A stretch of 11,846 nucleotides of DNA from Armatimonadota bacterium. Lineage in GTDB: Bacteria; Armatimonadota; Armatimonadia; Armatimonadales; Armatimonadaceae. Location of the stretch: assembly GCA_014381035.1 (NCBI GenBank), contig JACMIS010000534.1, forward strand, positions 1 through 11,846. Reading direction: 5' to 3'. Both the position numbers and the translations under genes were made by a program. Below are positions 1 through 6,368 of the stretch, one piece after another. How positions within the stretch are numbered: the first letter of the stretch is position 1; the number at the start of each line of letters is the position of its first letter. Below the pieces are notes generated by a model that was not told where the DNA came from, did not search any database, and saw only the letters and a program-made list of their open reading frames with translations.

Positions 1-2
1 AG

Positions 3-1607
3 GCGGCGGAAGTGATGATCAAAGTCGGCGGGAAAGATATTCAAAAGTTTGCTATCGAGCCGACACGCCCCCGGCAAGCGAAAACAGTGGAGGTAGAAAC
101 GTTCGTGCAGGGCGGGGAGCATGCCATCGCTGCCGCCTTCACCAACGATTATTACCGCGAGAAAGACCCCGATCCCAAACTCAACGGCGACCGGAATCTG
201 GTGATTCAGAGTATCGAGGTCGTTGGTCCGCTCAATATCGCGCCGGAGACTCTGGCGAAACTCGCCGCTGCCTCTCCCGCGCAGTCCCGGCTGTTCGCGC
301 CGGGCGTCGGCGTGGCGGACGACACGGCGCGCGCCCGCAAAATCTTGAAGGCTTTCGCGCAACGCGCTTATCGTCGCCCACCGACCGATGCCGAAGTGGC
401 AAAACTGATTATGCTGTATGGTATCGCCCGGAAAAACGGCGAGAGCTTTGAACGCGGGATACAACTCGGGGTGCAGGGGACGCTGGCTTCGTCGAACTTC
501 CTGTACCGCGCCGAGCGGGAAACCGGCAAAACACGCGAATTGGACGACTACGAACTCGCGTCGCGGCTCTCATATTTTTTGTGGTCCTCGATGCCGGATG
601 ATACGCTTTTGAAACTCGCCGCCGCCGGTGAACTGCATAAACCGGAAGTTCTGGTCTCACAAGCGAAACGGATGCTGAAAGACCCGAAATCGGTCGCGCT
701 GACCGATAACTTCGCGGGGCAGTGGTTGCAAATCCGCAAACTGGAGCGCGTCACGCCGGACCCGACGCAGTTCCCGCAGTGGGACGAACCGCTCCGTACC
801 GCGATGCGCGAGGAAACCCGACGCTATTTCGATACCATCGTGCGCGAAGACCGTAGCGTTCTGGAGTTCCTGGACTCCGACTGGACATACCTGAACGGTC
901 GCCTTGCCAAGCACTATGGCAACACCGATGTAACCGGCGAAAAGTTTGTCCGCGTGAAACTGGTCGGTGGACGACGCGGCGGTGTCCTGACGCAGGCGAG
1001 CGTGTTGACGTTGACTTCGAACCCGACGCGCACCTCTCCGGTCAAGCGCGGCAAATGGGTTCTGGACAATCTGTTGAACACGCCCCCACCCCCGCCTCCC
1101 CCCGGTGTCGGGGAATTGCCGGATGATGCGAAAGGGAAGGAACCGTTGACGGGTACACTTCGTCAGCGCCTCGAAAAGCACCGTTCTGATCCGGCGTGCG
1201 CCTCCTGCCATAGCCGTATGGACCCGATTGGGTTCGGATTGGAAAATTTCGATGCCATCGGTACATGGCGAAAAAGCGATGGCGAAGCGGCGATTGATGC
1301 GACCGGAACGTTGCCCGACGGAAAGTCGTTCGAAGGTCCGAAACAACTACGCACGATCCTGCTGAGCAAGAAAGAACAGTTCGCGAAAGCGATGACCGAG
1401 AAGCTGCTTACCTATGCAATTGGGCGCGGCATCGAAAGCACGGACCGCTGTAATGTCGGTGGGATGGCGGAAGCGATCTCCGGGAAAGGATACCGTTTCT
1501 CTGCCGTTGTGGAGCAGATCGTTCTGAGTGAGCCATTCCGCAAGCGGCGCACTGCGGCGAGCGACATTGCGCTCCCCAAAAAGGTCGCGAAAAATACCAA
1601 AGAGTAA
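3..1607 (+). CDS. DUF1592/DUF1588/DUF1585 c-type cytochrome protein (5' partial)
   Basis: This is the C-terminal 534 residues of a large planctomycete-type (PSD/PSCyt) protein. The frame is open to the left edge, so the true start lies outside; GTG at 12 and ATG at 15 are internal codons. Numbering from the first visible codon: residues 1-75 look like the end of a CBM60-like carbohydrate-binding domain (AFTNDYY, then [14 protein letters not shown]); about 105-168 is PSD5 (DUF1595); about 178-305 is PSD4 (DUF1592, [17 protein letters not shown]); about 323-424 is PSCyt3 (DUF1588, RGGVLTQ...[12 protein letters not shown]); about 438-512 is PSD2 (DUF1585). A haem c site, C399-A-S-C402-H403, lies just before the typical [12 protein letters not shown] motif. 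A run of seven prolines precedes it, as is common in the family. Family members are predicted to be exported; their reaction is not established. The 325-residue gene starts 25 bp downstream, so cotranscription is likely. Confidence 0.93.
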   Translation, partial: AAEVMIKVGGKDIQKFAIEPTRPRQAKTVEVETFVQGGEHAIAAAFTNDYYREKDPDPKLNGDRNLVIQSIEVVGPLNIAPETLAKLAAASPAQSRLFAPGVGVADDTARARKILKAFAQRAYRRPPTDAEVAKLIMLYGIARKNGESFERGIQLGVQGTLASSNFLYRAERETGKTRELDDYELASRLSYFLWSSMPDDTLLKLAAAGELHKPEVLVSQAKRMLKDPKSVALTDNFAGQWLQIRKLERVTPDPTQFPQWDEPLRTAMREETRRYFDTIVREDRSVLEFLDSDWTYLNGRLAKHYGNTDVTGEKFVRVKLVGGRRGGVLTQASVLTLTSNPTRTSPVKRGKWVLDNLLNTPPPPPPPGVGELPDDAKGKEPLTGTLRQRLEKHRSDPACASCHSRMDPIGFGLENFDAIGTWRKSDGEAAIDATGTLPDGKSFEGPKQLRTILLSKKEQFAKAMTEKLLTYAIGRGIESTDRCNVGGMAEAISGKGYRFSAVVEQIVLSEPFRKRRTAASDIALPKKVAKNTKE

Positions 1608-1619
1608 TATAACGAGGAT

Positions 1620-1624
1620 AGGAG
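1620..1624 (+). promoter_or_regulatory. Ribosome binding site of the 325-residue gene
   Basis: AGGAG lies 8 nt before ATG 1633. It fixes the start of this gene downstream of the DUF1592 stop (1605-1607) and rules out the longer overlapping frame. Confidence 0.7.
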
Positions 1625-1632
1625 CGAGACAC

Positions 1633-2610
1633 ATGATGCAACCAGATATGACAGGAAGAAGGCGGACCGATTTTCAACTATTGTGGCACCGCCGCGTCGG
1701 CTTGACATCGTTCGTCTGTTTACTTCTGGGTACGGCATGGGTGTCGTCCGTCGTCCTTCCGGGACTGCCGAAAAATAGCGACCCGAACAATACGAAACTC
1801 GCGGGGAGCGGCGCGTTTAATGCACTATCGCTTTTTGGTAGCAGGAAAGTGCCGGATGTGGTGCCGATTCCCGTCTCATCCCCTTCCACTACCGCACCTG
1901 CGATAGGAACCGCCGAGATCGCACTGGTAGACGCTCCGGTCGGTTCCGCGTTGCAACTATTACTCGCTTCCGCACGGTTTAGTTGTTCGACCGATCCGGC
2001 GGTAACGGGCGTCGTGAACTACTCGTGTGTGGGAAGCCCGAAGCCGTTCTGGGAAGTACTGGGTCGCGTCATCGGGGCTTCTCCAGCACCGGGTGTCCAT
2101 GTCGCCGCCATCTGGGATTCGTATCGCGTTTTGCCGCGGGATATCAAACCGTTGCGTATGCGGGATTACTCCTCGTCCGCCGTTCCTGAGCCCAGTCCGG
2201 TGCCACTTTCCGAGAGCAGGGTATCGCACCGAATGGTGGGATACGTTTCACTCAAACCGAGCGACGAACAACCGGCACTACAGCTGGCACTGATGGAAAC
2301 ACGCATTCCCGGTGTTTCTTCGCAATGGCGGCTGGTACGTGCGGGTGACTCCTTGCAACGCAAATCGTCACGCGACACCGCACGCGAAACGAATCCGGCG
2401 GCGAATATAGATGTCGCCGTCGCCGTGACGGAAGTATCGGCGGATCACCTTACATTACAGGGCGGCGGGAATAAGTCGTTACGGGTTCCGCTCAGCGCGT
2501 CCGGCGTAACGGATATATTTGGTTTTTCTTCGGTCGCACCATCGGAAAGTACAGGAAATTTTTTCGAGGGCGGGCAGAACCCGCGTCCCCCCTCGGACTG
2601 GCATCAATAA
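1633..2610 (+). CDS. Membrane-anchored protein with STN-like segment, unknown function
   Basis: The protein has 325 residues. ATG 1633 is chosen because AGGAG (1620-1624) sits 8 nt upstream; the longer frame from 1528 overlaps the previous gene. A second ATG follows directly at 1636. The N-terminus is basic, then a hydrophobic segment spans residues about 22-43, suggesting a signal anchor with the rest outside the cytoplasm. Residues 45-92 are a low-complexity Pro/Ser/Thr linker. Residues 93-148 resemble the secretin/TonB short N-terminal (STN) fold: an IALVDAPVGSALQLLL strand-helix, then a DPAVTGVVNYSCVG strand, then a second helix. Residues 230-290 (QWRLVRAGDSL, then VAVTEVSADHLTLQ) loosely recall the PilP/GspC-type C-terminal beta domain. 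The tail is Gly/Pro-rich. Fold hints are from memory of profiles, so assignment is tentative. Its place between DUF1592 and DUF1552 genes suggests an accessory role in the same exported module. Confidence 0.82.
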   Translation: MMQPDMTGRRRTDFQLLWHRRVGLTSFVCLLLGTAWVSSVVLPGLPKNSDPNNTKLAGSGAFNALSLFGSRKVPDVVPIPVSSPSTTAPAIGTAEIALVDAPVGSALQLLLASARFSCSTDPAVTGVVNYSCVGSPKPFWEVLGRVIGASPAPGVHVAAIWDSYRVLPRDIKPLRMRDYSSSAVPEPSPVPLSESRVSHRMVGYVSLKPSDEQPALQLALMETRIPGVSSQWRLVRAGDSLQRKSSRDTARETNPAANIDVAVAVTEVSADHLTLQGGGNKSLRVPLSASGVTDIFGFSSVAPSESTGNFFEGGQNPRPPSDWHQ

Positions 2611-2665
2611 TGTCGTGGTGCGCAGCGAAAATAAAACCGCTTGATTTTTGAAAGGCTAACAGACA

Positions 2666-4036
2666 ATGACGACACCGAAACTATCGCGCAGGCTCCTTCT
2701 ACGCGGGGCAGGCGCGACACTCGCTATGCCACTACTCGACGCGATGCTTCCCCTATCCGCCCTCGCGCAGAGCGGTGGGAGGAACGCCATCGCGCCCGTG
2801 CGCATGGCGTTCCTTTTCGTCCCGAACGGGATGCACATGCCCGATTGGACTCCGAAAGCGACAGGCAAGGATTTCGACCTGCCTTACCTAATGGAACCGT
2901 TGGAGCCGTTCCGCGACTCGCTGAATGTGTTGACCGGACTCACCCAGCACAATGCTTCCGCGCTCGGCGATGGCGGTGGCGATCATGCCCGCTCGGCGTC
3001 TGCATGGCTTACCGGATGCCATCCCCGAAAAACCAGCGGCGCGAATATCAAAGCCGGTATAAGCGCGGATCAGATTGCAGCGCAGTACCTCGGCAAGGGG
3101 ACCCGCTTCCCGTCGCTGGAACTCGGATGCGAGCGCGGCGGACTGGCGGGCGACTGCGACAGTGGCTACTCCTGTGCCTACTCGAATAGCATCGCATGGC
3201 GCGGCGAATCTACTCCGGTCGCGAAAGAGACGGACCCGCGCCTTGTATTCGACCGACTTTTCGGGATTGATGGCGGTGAGGGGCGGATCGGAGCCAATGA
3301 TAAGAGCCGCACGCTGTATCAGGCGAGCGTATTGGATTTCGTTATGGACGACGCCCGTTCCCTCTCCAAAAAACTCGGCGGGCACGATAAACAAAAGTTA
3401 GACGAATACCTGACCGGAGTGCGCGAGTTGGAACGCCGTTTACAACTGATCGCCCGACAAAATGCACAGTCAGCGGGCGGCAAAAAAAATGGCATGGATT
3501 TCGTCCGTCCGGAGAATATGCCTTCCGACTTCGGCGAACATATTCGTTTGATGGGCGACATGATGGTTCTGGCCTTTCAGGCGGACCTGACCCGCGTCTC
3601 TACTTTCATGTTCGCGAACGAAGGAAGCAACCGCTCCTACAAAAATATCGGGATTGCGGAGGGGCATCATGAAATGTCCCACCACGGTAAGTCGGAGGAG
3701 AAACAAGCCGCGATACGGAAGATCAACCGTTTCCATATGGAACAACTCGCGTACATTGTCAAGAAAATGCAGTCGGTGAAAGAGGGCGGTTCGACGATGT
3801 TGGATAACACGTTGCTCGTTTACGGCGGCGGTATCAGCGATGGCGACCGCCATAACCATAACGACTTGCCGCTCCTACTGCTGGGTAAGGGTGGCAACAA
3901 GATCAAGGGCAACCGACACACCCGCTACCCGGACGGCACCCCAATGACAAACCTGTTCCTCAGCATGTTCGACAAGGTCGGCGTCCCGGTCGAAAAGGTC
4001 GGCGACAGTAGCGGCAAGTTGACGCAGGTCGTATAA
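2666..4036 (+). CDS. DUF1552 (HXXSHH) family protein, Tat-exported
   Basis: This 456-residue protein has the usual length for the family. It starts with a twin-arginine signal (SRRLLLRGAGATLAMPLL, RR at residues 8-9) and a likely cleavage after ALA at residue 34, so export is in folded form. Family marks include VRMAFLFVPNGMHMPDW (45-61), DHARSASAWLTG (106-117), the name-giving HEMSHH motif at 335-340, and YGGGISDGDRHNHNDLPLLLLG (386-407), rich in possible metal ligands. DUF1552 proteins commonly accompany DUF1592 cytochromes and are thought to belong to the alkaline phosphatase/sulfatase-like DUF1501 group, but no activity is proven. The start is supported by a weak AAAGG (2651-2655), 10 nt upstream. 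The gene lies 55 bp behind the 325-residue gene and is the last of the operon; a strong hairpin follows the stop. Confidence 0.93.
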   Translation: MTTPKLSRRLLLRGAGATLAMPLLDAMLPLSALAQSGGRNAIAPVRMAFLFVPNGMHMPDWTPKATGKDFDLPYLMEPLEPFRDSLNVLTGLTQHNASALGDGGGDHARSASAWLTGCHPRKTSGANIKAGISADQIAAQYLGKGTRFPSLELGCERGGLAGDCDSGYSCAYSNSIAWRGESTPVAKETDPRLVFDRLFGIDGGEGRIGANDKSRTLYQASVLDFVMDDARSLSKKLGGHDKQKLDEYLTGVRELERRLQLIARQNAQSAGGKKNGMDFVRPENMPSDFGEHIRLMGDMMVLAFQADLTRVSTFMFANEGSNRSYKNIGIAEGHHEMSHHGKSEEKQAAIRKINRFHMEQLAYIVKKMQSVKEGGSTMLDNTLLVYGGGISDGDRHNHNDLPLLLLGKGGNKIKGNRHTRYPDGTPMTNLFLSMFDKVGVPVEKVGDSSGKLTQVV

Positions 4037-4045
4037 AGACGCAGT

Positions 4046-4080
4046 CAGGCAGGGAAGCTTGTTCCAAGCTTCCCTGCCTG
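4046..4080. repeat. Perfect 16-bp inverted repeat with 3-nt loop; possible terminator or REP-like element
   Basis: The left arm CAGGCAGGGAAGCTTG (4046-4061) and right arm CAAGCTTCCCTGCCTG (4065-4080) are perfectly complementary around the loop TTC. It begins 9 bp after the DUF1552 stop, which suits a transcription stop. There is no T-tract on the plus strand (CGGAAAATCG follows), so it is not a textbook intrinsic terminator. A dispersed palindromic repeat or mRNA 3'-end stabiliser is an alternative. The 60 bp between the DUF1552 stop and position 4097 contain nothing else recognisable. Confidence 0.8.
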
Positions 4081-4096
4081 CGGAAAATCGAAGCCG

Positions 4097-4573
4097 TTGG
4101 ACCGTGCTTTTGTAGACGAATTGCTTGCCCGAATCAACACCGAGCCGTTGCGCCAACCTGATACGGCGACGGTCGCCTTGGTTGTTTTTAACCCAACTGA
4201 AATGGTCGTTCCGCCCTGCCGCGTTCGGTTCGGTGCCGCGTTTCTCACCGGTGCTGCGAAGCCGGTCACGGTGCGAGACGATCACGGCAGTATTGTCCCC
4301 TCGCATATTGTCCATGAGACGATTACGACCGATGCTCCCGACCTTCCACCGGGCAAGGTCCTCTGGTCGCTCGTTCTGGAATTCGCGTTACCGGATGGAT
4401 TGCCGTCCCGCATCGCCCGCGCCTTCGCAGCCGCCTACGAGACCCCACCTGCCCTCACCCACACGTTCAATCACCTGCCGCTTCGATTAGACCTCCCGGT
4501 TTATGAAACCGCTTGCCATCCTGGCGATCTACCGACCGCATTCCCCCTGCCCCCTTTTGGTATGGGGTTGTAA
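4097..4573 (+). pseudogene. Fragment resembling GH38 alpha-mannosidase beta-domain, likely gene remnant
   Basis: An open frame of 158 codons from TTG 4097; it is actually open from 4037 and so runs through the hairpin. No Shine-Dalgarno or ATG is found at a plausible start. Residues 27-34 (ALVVFNPT) followed by PVTVRDDHGSIVPSHIV (56-72), a GKVLWSLVLEFALPDGLP stretch and RAFAAAYETPP (108-118) resemble the start of the C-terminal beta-sandwich of GH38 alpha-mannosidases, where a VVFNP motif and VRDxxGxxVPSQ are typical. The catalytic N-terminal domain, about 400-500 residues, is absent, as is the rest of the beta domain. The end is Pro-rich and unlike the family. I infer an internal remnant of a larger gene. 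A small functional protein cannot be excluded, since the frame is intact and its stop is 7 bp before the AraC start. Confidence 0.5.
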
Positions 4574-4576
4574 GGA
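4572..4576 (+). promoter_or_regulatory. Ribosome binding site of the AraC-family gene
   Basis: AAGGA lies 4 nt before ATG 4581 and overlaps the TAA stop (4571-4573) of the preceding fragment, so translation of the two could be coupled. It supports starting the regulator at 4581 rather than at the in-frame ATG 4503. Confidence 0.6.
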
Positions 4577-4580
4577 CGCG

Positions 4581-5438
4581 ATGCATAAACTGCTTCTTTC
4601 CGGCGAAGTACGCACCCCGCTCGGGGCGTTTTTGTTGTCAGGCGATATCACCGGCGGCACCGGTACTGCCCCGACTACTCGTGCGTGGCGCGTCTATGGG
4701 TCGTATGCGGTGATGTATGTGTCGGCAGGTAGCGGTGAATACCGTGACGCGAACGGGGTACATGAGCGGTTGGTTGCCGGTTCCGTAGTGACTGTATTTC
4801 CGGAGCAACCACACTGGTACGGACCACCGAAAGGCAAGACGTGGAGCGAGATTTACCTGACTTTCGAGGGGACGCAGTTCGATCTATGGCGCAGTGCCGG
4901 TTTGCTGGACGTAAGCCGCCCCGTCGCGCAGGTGAGCGGCGAATGGGAAATGCGTCTGCGCTCGTTCGTCGCGGAAATCGCCACGCCGCATCGAACGTTC
5001 GCCGAGCGACTTCGCCATTTCAGCATTTTCGGGAGTATTCTCGCGGATCTATTGCCACGCAACCTGACACCGCCCGAAGCAAGCAAAGTCTTGGGAATTT
5101 CTCCGTCCGTGGATTGGCTGGTCCATGCGCGGGCGTTGCTGACCAGTGCGTCTGCCGAGTCGCTGGAACTCGAAAGCATCGCGCGTACATTGAACATTTC
5201 GTATGAGACTTTCCGCAAACGGTTCCAGCGAGAAACCGGCATCTCTCCCGCGCAGTTCCGCTTGCAACAACGGATCGAAAGCGCGAAACGCCTCCTCACG
5301 TATTCGCCACGCATGACCAATCGCCAGGTCGCGGCATCGCTGGGCTTCGCGGATGAATACCACTTTTCCAAACGCTTCACGGAGATTGCGGGAATCACTC
5401 CCCGAGCGTTTCGGCGAACGGTGGTTGATGGACAGTGA
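4581..5438 (+). CDS. AraC/XylS-family transcriptional regulator
   Basis: This is a 285-residue protein with standard AraC architecture. The N-terminal half (about residues 15-105) is a cupin-like ligand-binding domain with [18 protein letters not shown], a [17 protein letters not shown] turn typical of AraC sensor domains, and [10 protein letters not shown]. The C-terminal part (about 180-283) carries two helix-turn-helix units: [21 protein letters not shown] (196-216) and [21 protein letters not shown] (246-266). It ends with the family signature GITPRAFRR. It would bind DNA as a sugar- or small-molecule-responsive activator; the ligand is unknown. Its upstream neighbour looks like a sugar-enzyme remnant, so a lost or distant carbohydrate target is plausible but inferred. 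It converges on dapF with a 12-bp gap. Confidence 0.93.
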
Positions 5439-5442
5439 CCAT

Positions 5443-5460
5443 CGGTCGGTCTACCGACCG
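5443..5460. terminator. Short hairpin between convergent araC-type gene and dapF
   Basis: CGGTCGGT (5443-5450) and ACCGACCG (5453-5460) form a perfect 8-bp inverted repeat with only CT between them; the dapF stop codon (5451-5453) lies at the tip and the right arm is inside dapF. A hairpin placed between two converging genes fits a shared bidirectional terminator, but no T-tract follows on either strand, so termination activity is inferred. Confidence 0.45.
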
Positions 5461-6368
5461 GTCAAGCCGGAGTAAACCGTGTGTGCGGTGCCTCTCAATG
5501 CCAGCGCACCATACGGCTCCGATTTTGCATTCGCTATGTAAATCGCTGTCAATTCGCCACCCTTTGATCGAATCTTGATGTGATGCGAGTTGCTGTCGGA
5601 ATAAACCGAACGCGGCTTTTTTCCCTGTCGGACGGCGAGAACCGCGACAGCACATGCTCCGGTGCCGCACCCTAAAGTCTCGCCAACCCCACGCTCCCAG
5701 ATCCGTATCTCGAAATCACTTCGGGCAACACTATATCTTGCCCAGAGTACCGAGGTTCGTTCCGGGTACAAGGGATGGTGTTCGATCTTTGGCGATAGTG
5801 AAAGAAACAGTTCATCATCAGGCAGTTCATCAACCCAGATAACTGTATGGGTTGAACCAGTATTCACGGTGGAGACGGTGATTGTCCCATAACCCTCCAC
5901 AGACAGCGCATAATCTAAAACTGCGTCGCGGTCAGCAATCGTCATCGGCAATTCATTCGGACGGAATAGCGGCTCCCCCATATGCGTGACAATCTCTCCC
6001 ACTTTGCCGCCTTCCATTTTTGCATGGGCGAAACGGGGTCCAACCAGTGTTTCGATGTCGCCCGTTCTTGAATGTGGCTCGTCGTCGGATGTTTTAAGAT
6101 GACCATGCTCGACCGCCCAGCGCACGACGCAACGCAAGCCGTTGCCGCACATATCCTCGGTGCCGTCCGGGTTAAACATTCGCATCCGAACGTCGGCGAT
6201 TTTTGACGGGCAGACGACCAGCAATCCGTCCGCCCCGACGCCTTTATGTCGGTCGCAGAGACGGATCGCTTCTTGTGCCCAGTCGGTGTCCGCGCCCCAA
6301 ACAGTCTCCTCGATGACGACGAAATCGTTGCCGACCGCTTGCATTTTCGTAAACGGAAGCCCTCTCAC
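5451..6368 (-). CDS. dapF: Diaminopimelate epimerase
   Basis: This cytoplasmic enzyme interconverts LL- and meso-2,6-diaminopimelate for lysine and peptidoglycan synthesis, using two cysteines as acid and base. The 305-residue product from GTG 6368 opens MRGLPFTKMQAVGNDFVVIE, aligning well with the family start. The catalytic cysteines are C74 (DMCGNGLRC) and C234 (LGCGTGACA), and WERGVGET (224-231) precedes the second. Ligand residues N14, N66 and E226/R227 are kept. Two others usually Asn look replaced: the GNPH motif reads GSTH (171-174) and PERTN reads PERTS (S206). At 305 residues it is somewhat longer than the usual 270-290. The start overlaps the upstream stop as GTGA with a GGAGGAG just ahead, so it is translationally coupled to the 701-residue protein. 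The longer frame from 6416 would overlap that gene by 52 bp and is less likely. Confidence 0.94.
   Translation of the reverse strand: MRGLPFTKMQAVGNDFVVIEETVWGADTDWAQEAIRLCDRHKGVGADGLLVVCPSKIADVRMRMFNPDGTEDMCGNGLRCVVRWAVEHGHLKTSDDEPHSRTGDIETLVGPRFAHAKMEGGKVGEIVTHMGEPLFRPNELPMTIADRDAVLDYALSVEGYGTITVSTVNTGSTHTVIWVDELPDDELFLSLSPKIEHHPLYPERTSVLWARYSVARSDFEIRIWERGVGETLGCGTGACAVAVLAVRQGKKPRSVYSDSNSHHIKIRSKGGELTAIYIANAKSEPYGALALRGTAHTVYSGLTGR

Noticed and set aside
1081..1101. C-rich tract encoding seven prolines in the DUF1592 protein
   Set aside because: Poly-proline at this place is a normal feature of the DUF1588 region, so it is not a novel element.
657..1346. 229-codon minus-strand open frame inside the DUF1592 gene
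   Set aside because: Antisense to well-matched PSD4 and PSCyt3 domains including the haem motif; no ribosome site or recognisable product.
2641..3189. 182-codon plus-strand frame overlapping the start of the DUF1552 gene
   Set aside because: Arg-rich out-of-frame translation of the Tat signal and N-terminal DUF1552 domain; not coding.
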